64,000 bases of DNA from assembly GCA_963576735.1 (NCBI GenBank), contig OY755191.1, positions 6,353,608-6,417,607 on the forward strand, in the 5' to 3' direction. Both the position numbers and the translations under genes were made by a program. This DNA comes from Bedellia somnulentella. Taxonomy: Eukaryota > Arthropoda > Insecta > Lepidoptera > Bedelliidae. Below, piece after piece: positions 49,301 to 55,671 of the stretch. Positions within the stretch are counted from its first letter, which is position 1; every line of letters begins with the position of its first letter. The notes beneath the pieces are model-generated. The model saw only the letters and a list, made by a program, of their open reading frames with translations. It did not search any database and was not told the origin of the DNA.

Positions 49301-52300
49301 GGGACGTACCATCTTTATTTGTAGCCAACGCACTTCTTGGGATTGGCACTGGATTCATGGAAGCACCTTCTATCACATATGTTGGGGAGATCAGGTAAAT
49401 TCATTTTAGTTTTCCTATACGCCTTTAAGTTTTTTTGTACAAAGATGATCATTTACCTATGTAAAAACATAACAAGGTATCATAAAGGGGAGAAAGTTTG
49501 CCAAATTTCTGGAGGGACATTACTTGGTGAAATCAGCAAAAAAACGATGGATAAGTAAAAAATACAAGATTTACTGACAGTGACGTAGACGCAAGTAGGA
49601 TGAATGCAGTTGTTTCAAATTTAATTACATATATAGGTACATATACTCACGGCTACAATTCCCTAGAAGGGGTAGCCAGAGCTAAGGAATTAGAAATTCT
49701 TCAGCCACTTTTGGAAAGTTGAGTGGGGAAAAGATGGTATAATAAATGTTGTTGGTGATGGGTCTCCAACCGCATCGCCCAATGTTCCCTTAAAAGCCCC
49801 AATACCGTTAGTCGCCTTTTGCGTACACCCACCAGTAGAAATGGGGTAGCGCTATTCTAAACCGGCGCTTCACAACAAATTCAATTCAATTCAAACTTAA
49901 TTGCAAAAAAAGCCGTAAAATGTAATTTATTACAATAAATATGCTAAAATATTTTATTTTTTTCACTTGTTCTTGCGTAAATAAGCCACTTTCATGGACT
50001 AAAAATTGGACCATGTCCAGTGAAAACCAAAGGATTAAGGCAGGATACAACCGTTCGTTTTGCAGAGCTTTGGCGGAGACCTATACTATATATCCTATTA
50101 AGCAGTAGACATCTTAACTAAAGATGTTGTAACTTATGTACAATTTCAGATTGTTCCTTTCTATAACTTTTATGTTAACATAACATTTTAAACATTCCAG
50201 TGACCCATCAGTGCGAGGAATCCTCACAATCCTGACAAACACGTTCACATCCACCGGCATATTCCTGGCATATCTCCTCGGAACAGTGCTCCCGTGGAGA
50301 CAGGCTGCTCTGGTCTGCTGCACCATGCCTCTTACCAGCATGCTGCTTGTACTCTTTGTAAGTTTAAATTTATAACTTGAGATTGATTGATTTATTGATT
50401 GGTTCTGCCAACACCTTTGGGGATATTCGGCGTGAAGGTTTGAGTGAGTGAGTGATTGATTTATCAAGGCTGTTAACAGTAAGGAAATCCATATGGCTGA
50501 GTGTACTTATTCAAGTTTCACTGTGTTCACATACTTTACTAAATTTGGTTGGTAACTGATCTCTAAGTTAATCTTACTCTTTCTTAGAAAGCTAGTAGTT
50601 TGCCGTGTATTGCCGGCTTACAATGTCGCTACCCCTTTCTACCCACGGGTGTCGTAAGAGGCGACTAAGGGTATTGGGGCTTTTTATTGGATTTTTGGAC
50701 TATGCGGTTGGAGACCCATCACCAAAAACCTTTATTTTTACCATCTTTTCCCCACTCAACTTCCAAAATTGGCTGAGGAATTTATAATTCCTTAGCTCTG
50801 GCTACCCCTTCTAGGGAAATATAGCCGTGAGTATATGTATGTATGTATGTAGTTAGTATATACAGTACGGATACAGTATAGATATAGCTGCACAAATTGA
50901 AAATATGTAGATGGCAATGTCAGTAGAGGACGACCATTGAGGACACATTTAGATAATATAGGGAATATTTTCATAAAGACAGGCGTCCGCAGTATGAAGA
51001 ATAAACGATGTATGTATGTAAAATTGTAGATAAATCTCGAGAGGTTCGCCAAGATCGTACAAAATGGCGATCAATAGTCTCTGACTACCCTAATGGGAAC
51101 TAATTGTGTGAGTATATGTATTGAAAATACTGACACACTTCGTCATTAAAATTACTCATTGACAGTTCAAACTGAGACACATAGATGATCATTTAATAAA
51201 CTTTCTCAATGCTGCCCATTTAGATTGCTTCTTCATATTAGAAATGTTAGTCTGTCAACTTTGATCAATTGCTTGTCGTTTGTATCAACTATTGTCAATT
51301 ATTAAACGGAGCTAGTATGATGTGGTATCTCTGAATTGTTGGAATAACTTCTAGTAGTAAAGTTTATTTTTATCATTCTCTTTATGAATGAGGTAGTCAG
51401 CTTTAAGTATAACTATAATATTTGATAATATCACCCATCACTTGCCCTTTGTTTTCACAATTAAATGATAAAAAGGCTCGTTACCCCTTTTTAAGTATTT
51501 AACTGTTATTACAACTAGGTTCGAGGGCTGCAAATATATATAATTAATAGGTTATGCATGCATATTAGGTATTGTGATATAGAAAGAACATATTGAGATT
51601 CATTAATAAAAAACATAACATAAACGTTCACGCCGTTTATCCCCGAAGGGGTTGGCAGAGGTACCAATACTCCTAAACTCACTCCAATCCTGGGACGGGC
51701 CTACACCAATTTGTCTTTTCTAAAGTCATATGTGTGGTTAATTTATCATGGTTGCTAACGGTGAGGGAAAACATCGTGAGAAAACCCACATGGCTGAGTT
51801 GTACTTAGTCATGTGACAGTGTATTCGTTCAAAACGGCGATAGGCCTGCCCCCTATCACGTGAGTACACTGTCTAAGCAAAACGTGGGTACCTTCATTAA
51901 TAAACTCACTAAAAAAACATATTAGAGGACAGTATCACGTGCTAATGTTTCATTAACTACTGGCATGTTTAGTGTAAAGCGTATTATTTAATAAATTATA
52001 AAGGATATTTGGTTTTGGTTTTACAACCTTATATGATTACACATACACATACATCACATATACTCACGGCTATAATTCCCTAGAAGGGGTAGCCAGAGCC
52101 AAGGAATTATAAATTCCTCAGCCACTTTTGGAAGTTGAGTGGCGAAAAGGCGGTAAAATAAAGGTTTTTGCCAAATCGCCCCAAAATCCAATAAAAAGCC
52201 CCAATACCCTTAGTCGCCTCTTACGACACCCGTGGGTAGAAAGGGGTAGCGACATTCTAAGCCGGCACTACACGGCACTGATTACAAAATATGATTACAT

Positions 52301-55300
52301 TCACCGTCATCAATAATCATCATCTTTTGTTACTCATTCAGGAAAGCCAGAAACCATTGACTGTCGTTATATTAAGAAGGATTTCGTATTTTTTATTTAC
52401 ATACTTTTCTCCTAAACACCCACGAGATAAGTAATTATTCCATTTTAAGAGACACTGAAAGAGTAATAATATCCGTCTGCATTTAATGATTATGCTAATC
52501 ACTTAATCTAACTTTTATAGTCATACATGTTTGTTTAGGCTGGTTTAGTATTCTAAAAATTCCACGCAACCATAAACAGGCAAGTGCATAACATGTTTTA
52601 GAGCCACAACACAAGTGTCGTAAAAAAAAGACTTCCGATAATATATCATAGTGGCATCAGTAGGCCTTCACAAATTCCTTAACAATTAAACGTTTAATGG
52701 TTTTTACGTAATCAGCGTGGAAAATTTACGTTATTGACTGTCTAGTCTTTTGATACCGCTATCTGATATCGTAGAATCAAAGTCAGATTGCCCCATCAAG
52801 GCATTGACCTATATTATATTGATTTCCCCACACATTCTACCTATATTGTTATTGTTATACTTCTCAGATTACTTATCCGCATATATGTCTGTATCGTTAA
52901 AGTACTAGTAACTTTGTGTGTTTCGAATTAACACTGTTTCCAAAGGTAGAGGTCAATGATCTCTCAAAATTTTGTTTTATGGTGTTAACCAAGAACTCTC
53001 TTTATTACGACATATTGAAACGGTAGATCATTTCTCAAACTTTCTTGGTTATAATAACGATGGGAATTATTTATGTCGTGTACTAATATGAAGTATACGT
53101 TTAAGGTTTTAGAGCAATTAATCAATCTCAAGAGCAGCATTTTAAAATTCATATTTATAAGGTCATTAGTTATGAATAAATGAATATTAAGTAGTACTTG
53201 AACACATGTTGATTGGGTTTGATGTATAAATCATTGACGATGTGTTTTAGGCAAGTTTTAGACTTTTCCCAACATGTGCTTATTTATATTCCCTGACCTG
53301 GATATTCCCTTTAGGAAATAGGGAAGAAGAAAGAGAGTATTTATTCTACCTACCTACCTACCTACCTACTTCCTAACTTTTTACAGGGATTTAAATTATG
53401 CTACTTGTTACTAAGGAATAAGTAAGAAAGGCTGCACCTACGATATGAGTGAATTAAAGGTCAGAGTTAGGTTTGGACGGATAATTATTAAACTATTAAA
53501 AAAACGGTAGAGAGAATCAGTTTCGAAGCATACATTAAGTAAAATACTCAACAAATCTAAAGCAGTAACCATTACAAAAAAAGATTTTCAATTGGAAATA
53601 CCGTCTATGTCCAAGAAATAATTTACTAAATCCTATGTTCCAGGTTCCAGAAACTCCAATATGGTTGCTATCCAAGGGCCGCCAAAAAGATGCTTTGAAG
53701 TCCCTATGCCAACTACGAGGCTGGTGCAAACCTGAATGTGTGAGAGAAGAATTCAATCTTCTAGTTCAATACAATGATCGTCTACAGCATTGCGCACCCT
53801 GTGCAAAAGAAGGAAATGAGAACCAGTACAATTGTGAACATGCAAAGTCTTCTTTAGTCAAAAGAATAGTGTCAAATATAAAGCATATAATCCTGAGAAA
53901 GGACACGAAGAGACCCTTCGTGTTGGTAATGGCGTACTTCCTGTTTTACACTATGAGCGGACTGTTGCCTATCAGGCCTAACATGGTAAACGTGTGTAAG
54001 GCTTTAGGCATGAAATATGATGCGAAGACGATTGTGGTAAGTAAAGTGATAGCTAGATCAATACATACAACATCTCTATTCAACATTACATTATATGTCA
54101 CATGAGGATTAATTAGTTTTTTAATTGATTTAATATTTTTGCCTAAATTTGCCCTAGTAAATACATGGGTAACGGTAATTGTGATGTTCAGTATAAAAGA
54201 CCTCTGTCGACTCTTTGAGGATATATAGCTTCAAAGTTGGTTTTGAGAGTTTGAGGTAATATATCTTCTATTATCAATAAATATATAAAGACTCAGCATA
54301 CTGAGAAAGGTAGTAAAGTAATGACAAGAGGCTTGGGTACTGCTAACTTTCATTAATGATCAAAGAACGCATGTCAGTTAATACCAGAAATATAATTTTT
54401 ACTTGTTATCACGGAGACTAATTGCAACAAAGCACGGAATTGGTTAATCGTACGTTTTACCTTCTTCTATAAATACAATTTAAAATCTTTTTTAGGTATT
54501 AGTCGGAGCCATATCAATAGCAATGAGTCTTCTATCAGCAGCCATAGTAAAAGTGATTGGAAAAAGAAAATTAGTAGTAGCGTCAATGTTGGCAACGTCT
54601 CTATGCAGTTTAGCCATCAGCTTGTATGCGAACACCAGTTTAAGTCCAAATGTATTTTCATATGAACCAGATACGTTTCCTGAACCAACAGACATATTGC
54701 CTGTTATTCTTTTTATGGCACTCGTTTGTTTTACTGGACTTGGAATCCCGTGGGTGCTGTTGTCCGAAGTTTTTCCATTCAAGTAAGTATGTTTTAAAAT
54801 GAAGGATTTTTATCTCTTTTTTAACATGTCGTTTTTCTTCCAAACCTTCGTAATGAATGAAAGATTCTTCAGCTTTGTCATTCTGATTTATTTTATAGGC
54901 CTTTGTATAAGAAACGAATTCAAGCATAAAATCATCTCTAAGTTATTTATTAAATAACGGAATAAAATTCTAGAATATATCTATATATAGGTGATATCTA
55001 TGTTACCGGCTATACTGAAAACTACTCTACTCTGCTAGTAATAATAAATTTTAGTAGTAAATACTAATACTACTAATAAAGATACAAAATATATTTTATG
55101 TCGTAGTACTTTGCATTCGAATAAGAGTTTTTGTAATTCTTGACCAGTATATATCAGTACATAATTCACAAAATAAAAGTATGCATAAAGCATATTTGTA
55201 CGTAAAAATATCATAAAACTAATGTATTTCATTATATTTTCAGGAGCCGTGGAATCGCTACCAGTTTCGCTGCAGCATTCAGCTATATTATCACATTCAT

Positions 55301-55556
55301 TGCGTCGAAAAGCAACTACAATTTGGAAGCAATGCTACATTTATCAGGCACTTTTGCTTTATATGCCTCTTTTGGCATGTTGGGAACAATCTACCTCTAT
55401 TTATTCTTGCCAGAAACAGAAAATAAGACATTAGTAGAAATAGAAAAATATTATAAAGATGATGTTAAAATATTTGCAGACGATTTTCTTATAAATGCGT
55501 TCAGAAAGAAAAAGGAGAAAAGACGAAGCGCCGATGAACCTATACTAGTCAGTTAA
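16247..55556 (+). CDS. MFS sugar transporter, Tret1-like, seven coding exons
   Basis: Joining 16247-16318, 37801-37936, 49166-49394, 50201-50357, 53644-54036, 54496-54782 and 55244-55556 gives 1587 nt: 528 residues plus TAA, with every intron GT-AG and phases matching. Family motifs are in order: D-x-x-G-R-K-K at residues 89-95 (loop 2-3), S-V-R-G at 149-152, P-W-R at 177-179 (helix 5), P-E-T-P-I-W-L at 200-206, P-W-x-x-x-S-E at 414-420, R-G at 427-428 and P-E-T at 481-483. The length suits 12 membrane helices. The family moves hexoses or trehalose across the plasma membrane. Helix 7 (about 290-308) lacks the glutamine pair of classical glucose transporters, reading F-Y-T-M-S-G then L-L-P-I-R-P, so the substrate is uncertain. 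The start is the ATG at 16247, in an A-rich context. Confidence 0.88.
16660..17025. mobile_element. Two LINE 3' ends tail to tail
   Basis: A + fragment (16660-16828) ends in (TATG)n. A minus fragment of the same LINE end (about 16875-17025) faces it. Both carry the codons around C-Q-D-R-T-K-W. Confidence 0.75.
17335..17422 (-). mobile_element. LINE 3' fragment
   Basis: It starts CTCACGACGTTAGTTCACAT and holds the reverse complement of the last ~80 bp of the 43186 LINE coding end. It is diverged. Confidence 0.65.
17423..19286. other. Intron 1 stretch with nothing recognised
   Basis: Only short unsupported open frames and AT-rich DNA. The minus-strand frames near 18676-19091 show no family motif. 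Confidence 0.5.
19287..19413 (-). mobile_element. LINE or SINE 3' end with TATTC tail
   Basis: Same family as 1438-1559, with the TTTACAGTGAGGTAC stretch that the copy at 1438 lacks. Confidence 0.65.
20257..20454 (-). mobile_element. SINE-B, tail missing
   Basis: From TAGATCCCTAGAAGGGGTAG to the CGACTTTACACAGC head, with an internal deletion. Confidence 0.8.
21056..21310 (+). mobile_element. SINE-B, full length
   Basis: GCTGTGTAGTGTCGG head to TAGCCGTGAGTATATATGTA tail. Confidence 0.85.
22330..22512 (+). mobile_element. SINE-A body inside composite element A
   Basis: Runs from ATGTGACAGTGTATTTG to the GGCGTGAACGTTTGAG end. The same piece is at 29672-29846, so it is an old part of the composite. 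Confidence 0.7.
22604..22847 (-). mobile_element. SINE-B in composite element A
   Basis: A 10-bp TSD, AATATCGTAC (22594-22603, 22848-22857). The empty site is in the sister composite at 29926-29935. Confidence 0.92.
22963..23529. mobile_element. Long-inverted-repeat element, copy 2
   Basis: The left arm from AATAATTTTTGACAAAAAG and right arm to CTTTTTGTTAAAAATTAT are inverted repeats of about 190 bp. The element is nested in the larger composite 21866-23529. The ends carry the AACCGACTTCAT motif common in moth repeats. Confidence 0.75.
23590..24405 (+). mobile_element. Retroelement 3' end interrupted by a SINE-A
   Basis: The left part has an open frame ending L-R-A-L-S-E-R-W-D-S-P then L-Q-L-H-A-S-A-S-P-L-V-L and a stop near 23750. 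The right part (24308-24405) has CTAGCCTGAAATAAATGA and a TTTTA tail. A SINE-A with a 10-bp TSD splits it. Reading both parts as one element is an inference. Confidence 0.5.
23930..24307 (+). mobile_element. SINE-A, full length
   Basis: The 378-bp copy has a 10-bp TSD, TTGTATTTTG (23920-23929, 24308-24317). The head reads AACCGTGATAGCCCAGTGGG. It is inserted in a retroelement 3' end. Confidence 0.9.
24668..24807. mobile_element. 140-bp foldback (MITE-like)
   Basis: Arms of about 62 bp starting ACGCCCGATTTCTGAATTGA fold onto each other with a few mismatches around a ~16-nt loop. No gene inside. Confidence 0.8.
25240..25491 (-). mobile_element. SINE-B, full length
   Basis: A 9-bp TSD, ATTTTTTTA (25231-25239, 25492-25500). 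Confidence 0.88.
25848..26056 (-). mobile_element. SINE-A fragment
   Basis: Minus orientation from CCCCGAAGGGGTTGACAG to AACCATGATAAATTAACCAC, with head and tail missing. Confidence 0.75.
26058..26180 (+). mobile_element. LINE 3' fragment, strongly decayed
   Basis: ACTTGGAGGACAGCTCAGG and GTGTATGATAAGATTGATAA resemble the LINE 3' coding end, but similarity is weak. Confidence 0.4.
26359..26615 (-). mobile_element. SINE-B, full length
   Basis: A 15-bp TSD, CAAACTTTGCAATAA (26344-26358, 26616-26630). Confidence 0.92.
27227..27335 (-). mobile_element. Helitron 3' end fragment
   Basis: CTAG followed by TGAACCACCCCGGCTTTGCA is the reverse complement of a Helitron 3' end, close to but different from the two full copies. 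The similarity fades after about 100 bp. Confidence 0.65.
27366..27599 (-). mobile_element. SINE-B subfamily, diverged
   Basis: A 9-bp TSD, CTCTTTATA (27357-27365, 27600-27608). The body is of the GAAGTTGATAGGGGAGAAG type. Confidence 0.85.
27832..28820 (-). mobile_element. Nonautonomous Helitron
   Basis: On the minus strand the element starts TCTATACTTA and ends CTAG, between A and T, with a GC-rich GTGCGAAGCTGGGACGATCC tail of the kind common in lepidopteran Helitrons. It contains a GTCT microsatellite and no protein gene. It matches 46172-47164 nearly end to end in the opposite orientation. Confidence 0.85.
28652..28699. repeat. (CAGA)n microsatellite inside Helitron
   Basis: About twelve GACA units, matching the GTCT tract of the sister Helitron on the other strand. 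Confidence 0.95.
29672..29846 (+). mobile_element. SINE-A body inside composite element A, second copy
   Basis: Collinear with 22330-22512. Confidence 0.7.
30041..30643. mobile_element. Long-inverted-repeat element, copy 3
   Basis: The arms are the same as at 22963, with a slightly longer centre. It forms the right half of the composite 29138-30643. Confidence 0.75.
31083..31339 (-). mobile_element. tRNA-unit foldback insertion, middle form
   Basis: The 257-bp insert is flanked by TTAAGAGTTCCT at 31071-31082 and 31340-31351. Segment copy 1 has the empty site near 551-561. The left part is the unit in reverse, from its TTTATTTATT tract back past the tRNA to GCAAACAC. It then switches to forward orientation at the end of the tRNA and runs to the same 3' terminus. 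It is 5' truncated and inverted. Confidence 0.9.
31119..31192 (-). tRNA. tRNA-like sequence in the 31-kb insertion
   Basis: The cloverleaf is 74 nt on the minus strand with one acceptor mismatch and an extra A in the D arm. Boxes A and B are recognisable, and the B box reads GGTTCGAATCC. The anticodon region holds GCGTATA with an altered stem. It is likely a decayed tRNA-derived sequence. Confidence 0.55.
32226..32360 (-). mobile_element. LINE or SINE 3' end with TATTC tail, segment copy 2
   Basis: Counterpart of 1438-1559, with a longer AGAAT tail repeat. Confidence 0.65.
32669..33059 (+). mobile_element. SINE-A, full length (segment copy 2 only)
   Basis: The 391-bp copy has a 14-bp TSD, GACTTATAATCAAC (32655-32668, 33060-33073). 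The empty site is in copy 1 near 1877-1890. The tRNA-like head has A box TAGCCCAGTGGG and B box GTTCAAATCC. The tail is TTATG/TTTATG repeats. A Pol III SINE mobilised by a LINE is the usual reading. Confidence 0.92.
33107..33263 (-). mobile_element. SINE-A 3' part, segment copy 2
   Basis: Counterpart of 1915-2092, missing about 20 bp after the GGCAGAGG motif. Confidence 0.8.
34157..34337 (-). mobile_element. SINE-B relative, old, segment copy 2
   Basis: Counterpart of 3292-3472. Confidence 0.75.
34936..35175 (-). mobile_element. SINE-B, old, segment copy 2
   Basis: Counterpart of 4071-4306, with an extra CA repeat near 35115. Confidence 0.75.
36154..36290 (+). mobile_element. SINE-B 3' half, segment copy 2
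   Basis: Uninterrupted counterpart of the copy-1 element. Confidence 0.75.
36469..36710 (-). mobile_element. SINE-B (segment copy 2 only)
   Basis: A short TSD, TATATTA (36462-36468, 36711-36717). Absent from copy 1 near 6020-6035. Confidence 0.85.
37050..37230 (+). mobile_element. LINE 3' fragment, segment copy 2
   Basis: Counterpart of 6318-6500 with the same two-base loss, so it predates the split of the two segment copies. Confidence 0.8.
37801..37936 (+). CDS. Transporter coding exon 2 (helix 1 and first loop)
   Basis: A TTTCAG acceptor and GTGAGT donor bound 136 nt, encoding residues 25-69 plus the first base of codon 70. It starts V-V-A-C-L-A-L, includes L-V-D-L-G-M in helix 1 and P-E-V-L-G after it, and ends A-S-W-F-G. 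Position 1 of codon 70 (G) joins GA in exon 3 to give glycine. The exon lies inside segment copy 2. Confidence 0.88.
38346..38621 (+). mobile_element. SINE-B with internal duplication, segment copy 2
   Basis: Counterpart of 7777-8052 with the same internal duplication. Confidence 0.85.
39030..39508 (-). mobile_element. Old SINE-A relative with nested SINE-B, segment copy 2
   Basis: Counterpart of 8450-8775, interrupted by the SINE-B at 39129-39308. Confidence 0.65.
39129..39308 (-). mobile_element. SINE-B, 5'-truncated (segment copy 2 only)
   Basis: A 12-bp TSD with one mismatch, TCAAGTGACAAT (39117-39128, 39309-39320). Empty site in copy 1 near 8568-8579. Confidence 0.88.
39601..41038. other. 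Intron 2 stretch with nothing recognised
   Basis: AT-rich intron. A short SINE-B-like head piece (TAGTCGCCTCTAACGACACC) is visible near 40268-40335, otherwise no feature. Confidence 0.5.
41048..41330 (+). mobile_element. SINE-A, 5'-truncated
   Basis: A 9-bp TSD, ATAACATTC (41039-41047, 41331-41339). It lacks the tRNA head and keeps body and tail. Confidence 0.85.
41645..41868 (+). mobile_element. SINE-B, diverged
   Basis: AGGATTAGAATAGCACTACA to ATGTATGTA. Its tail is the target of the next copy. Confidence 0.8.
41870..42112 (-). mobile_element. SINE-B inserted into another SINE-B tail
   Basis: A 10-bp TSD, ATGTATGTAC (41860-41869, 42113-42122), made from the older copy's tail. About 12 bp is missing in the CTAGAAGGGGTAGCC part. 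Confidence 0.85.
42414..42555. mobile_element. MITE-like element with GC-rich ends
   Basis: CAGGGCAAGCACGAGC at the left is inverted at the right (GCTCGTGCTTACCCT, one mismatch). A diverged relative sharing CTTAGTATCGT and CATCTCATTCTAACC lies near 59740-59885. Confidence 0.7.
42897..43149 (-). mobile_element. SINE-B, full length
   Basis: ACATACATACATATACTCAC to GACACTACACAGC. The last 22 bp are repeated directly at 43151-43172. Confidence 0.85.
43186..43747 (-). mobile_element. 5'-truncated LINE, RT C-terminal region and 3' end
   Basis: On the minus strand a frame of about 180 codons reads A-V-H-D-A-V-L-V-P-T-L-M-Y-G-S-E-C-W, then W-F-G-H-I-E-R-M, R-G-R-P-R-R-T and a stop after A-Y-P-N-G-N. 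This is the C-terminal part of an apurinic-endonuclease LINE, RTE-like or close. The 3' end carries a TATG-repeat tail. A 13-bp TSD, AGTAGTGTATTTA, lies at 43173-43185 and 43748-43760. The rest of the polymerase is missing. Confidence 0.85.
44517..44776 (+). mobile_element. SINE-A fragment, diverged
   Basis: CTGGGTCGGGCCTACACC through GCGTGAACGTTGG with several deletions. No clear TSD. Confidence 0.75.
44857..45119. mobile_element. MITE-like element, 263 bp
   Basis: AATTAAAACAACTA..GGATATTTTA at the left is inverted at the right. The internal GAAAAGTTTTCGAAACGTTG is typical of a common moth repeat. Confidence 0.7.
45121..45152. repeat. (AAAG)n microsatellite
   Basis: About seven GAAA units with an A-run interruption, next to the MITE end. 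Confidence 0.9.
45538..46034. mobile_element. Candidate inverted-repeat element, 497 bp
   Basis: A 20-bp exact inverted repeat (AATTCGGTATGCAAAGTTTT) lies at both ends. The interior is AT-rich without a gene. No TSD is evident. Confidence 0.5.
46172..47164 (+). mobile_element. Nonautonomous Helitron, second copy
   Basis: The 5' end is TCTATACTTA after A and the 3' end is CTAG before T, with no TSD, as expected for Helitrons. The internal (GTCT)n lies at 46294-46352. It is about 993 bp in intron 2. No Rep/helicase is encoded, so it depends on an autonomous partner elsewhere. Confidence 0.85.
46294..46352. repeat. (GTCT)n microsatellite inside Helitron
   Basis: About fifteen GTCT units with a single interruption (CTAT). 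Confidence 0.95.
47165..47843. other. Intron 2 stretch with nothing recognised
   Basis: A minus-strand open frame of 84 codons (47370-47624) lacks any motif or homolog I know and is not called. Confidence 0.5.
47844..47914 (-). mobile_element. tRNA-derived sequence (SINE head or tRNA pseudogene)
   Basis: On the minus strand TGGTCGAGCGG (A box) and GCGGGTTCGATCCCTGC (T arm with B box) are at tRNA spacing. The acceptor ends do not pair, so it is not a working tRNA. Confidence 0.6.
47973..48013. other. 15-bp perfect hairpin
   Basis: GTTCTAACAGCACCA pairs with TGGTGCTGTTAGAAC around an 11-nt loop. It is GC-richer than its surroundings. Role unknown; a tiny MITE is possible. Confidence 0.6.
48323..48724 (-). 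mobile_element. tRNA-unit foldback insertion, long form (more than one unit)
   Basis: The 402-bp insert is flanked by AAATTAATCCACT at 48310-48322 and 48725-48737. From left it has an inverted unit 3' end, a forward tail, then a full forward unit joined head to tail, ending in the TTTATTTATTAG tract. The tail-to-head junction is the same as in the tandem array, so the mobile form spans more than one unit. It lies in intron 2 of the transporter. Confidence 0.9.
48615..48685 (+). tRNA. tRNA-like gene in the 48-kb insertion
   Basis: The cloverleaf is 71 nt: acceptor GACACGG/CTGTGTC (one G-U), D stem GCTC/GAGC, a full five-pair anticodon stem TCGGG/CCCGA with loop GCATATA, and T stem GCGGG/CCCGC. 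The A box TGGCTCAATTGG and B box GGTTCGATTCC fit the consensus. A T5 run follows. Position 33 is C, again unlike a normal tRNA. Confidence 0.6.
48760..48920 (-). mobile_element. LINE 3' fragment, diverged
   Basis: It contains GCCACTTTTTACGACCCTGG and the CCTCTG/TCATCCTCTACTGACATT stretch of the same LINE 3' coding end, with deletions. It lies just after the 48-kb tRNA-unit insertion. Confidence 0.55.
49166..49394 (+). CDS. Transporter coding exon 3 (helices 2-4)
   Basis: The exon is preceded by TTTTCAG and followed by GTAAAT. It encodes residues 70-145 plus two bases of codon 146. It holds helix 2, the loop D-Y-F-G-R-K-K (89-95), helix 3 and helix 4 with G-I-G-T-G-F, ending Y-V-G-E-I. Confidence 0.92.
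49638..49877 (-). mobile_element. SINE-B in intron 3
   Basis: Full-length copy in the short intron between exons 3 and 4, ending CCGGCGCTTCACAAC. Confidence 0.85.
50201..50357 (+). CDS. Transporter coding exon 4 (helices 5-6)
   Basis: The acceptor is ATTCCAG and the donor GTAAGT. The split codon 146 is serine. Next come D-P-S-V-R-G-I-L, helix 5, P-W-R at 177-179 and helix 6 rich in leucine, ending V-L-F in phase 0. R-G and W-R are hallmark residues of sugar porters. Confidence 0.92.
50398..50530. mobile_element. Rearranged SINE-A pieces
   Basis: A tail piece (TGGGGATATTCGGCGTGAAGG) precedes a body piece (CATATGGCTGAGTGTACTT), so the order is swapped. Low similarity. Confidence 0.45.
50602..50852 (+). 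mobile_element. SINE-B subfamily 2 in intron 4
   Basis: Head GCCGTGTATTGCCGGCTTAC and GTCGTAAGAGGCGACTAAGG mark a second subfamily that has CCGTG/CGGC instead of CTGTG/CAGC ends. Confidence 0.85.
50930..51122 (+). mobile_element. LINE 3' fragment
   Basis: It contains GTAGAGGACGACC, AGTATGAAGAATAAA, CAAGATCGTACAAAATGG and GAGTATATGT in the order seen at the LINE 3' end. Substitutions and indels break the frame. Confidence 0.7.
51611..51892 (-). mobile_element. SINE-A with inverted 5' part
   Basis: A 12-bp TSD, TTCATTAATAAA (51599-51610, 51893-51904), encloses a tail in minus orientation (to about 51688) joined to the head and body in plus orientation. This is the outcome expected from twin priming during target-primed reverse transcription. 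Confidence 0.85.
52042..52288 (-). mobile_element. SINE-B subfamily 2 in intron 4
   Basis: An 11-bp TSD, ATATGATTACA (52031-52041, 52289-52299). Confidence 0.85.
52300..53345. other. Intron 4 stretch with nothing recognised
   Basis: AT-rich, no repeat family or exon recognised. Confidence 0.5.
53346..53369. repeat. (CTAC)n microsatellite
   Basis: Six CTAC units in intron 4, about 275 bp before exon 5. Confidence 0.9.
53644..54036 (+). CDS. Transporter coding exon 5 (central loop and helix 7)
   Basis: A TTCCAG acceptor and GTAAGT donor bound 131 codons (residues 199-329). The exon opens with the V-P-E-T-P-I-W motif and L-S-K-G-R, then the charged central cytoplasmic loop with a cysteine cluster (H-C-A-P-C and a later N-C). 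It ends with helix 7 and P-I-R-P-N. The loop is long for the family. Confidence 0.93.
54496..54782 (+). CDS. Transporter coding exon 6 (helices 8-10)
   Basis: The acceptor is TTTTTTAG and the donor GTAAGT. It encodes residues 330-424 plus two bases of lysine 425. Helix 8 is followed by G-K-R-K-L, the C-half equivalent of the G-R-x-x loop. An acidic extracellular loop (E-P-D-T-F-P-E-P) and helix 10 with I-P-W-V-L-L-S-E-V-F-P-F follow. Confidence 0.93.
55244..55556 (+). CDS. Transporter coding exon 7 (helices 11-12, C-tail, stop)
   Basis: After TTTTCAG the exon completes lysine 425 and gives S-R-G-I-A-T, helices 11 and 12, L-P-E-T-E-N-K-T-L and a lysine/arginine-rich C-tail ending I-L-V-S with TAA at 55554-55556. 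The P-E-T-x-x-K-T-L motif is a standard end mark of sugar porters. Confidence 0.93.
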
Positions 55557-55665
55557 CGTGCTCTTAAAATTAATTATATTTCATAAGAGTATTTTTGTAT
55601 TTCAATAAGATTATTAAAATTTGTGTTATATTATTTGTTTTTTTAGTCCTGTAGTGTAAGGTTAG

Positions 55666-55671
55666 AATAAA
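55666..55671 (+). promoter_or_regulatory. Candidate polyadenylation signal AATAAA
   Basis: A canonical AATAAA lies 110 nt after the transporter stop codon. It is the first exact hexamer seen downstream. In AT-rich DNA a chance match is possible. Confidence 0.5.

Noticed and set aside
50114..50467. 117-codon minus-strand open frame
   Set aside because: It lies antisense over transporter exon 4 and a SINE-A piece; the plus strand carries the conserved protein.
54492..54927. Minus-strand open frames over exon 6
   Set aside because: They are antisense to a conserved exon with proper splice sites.
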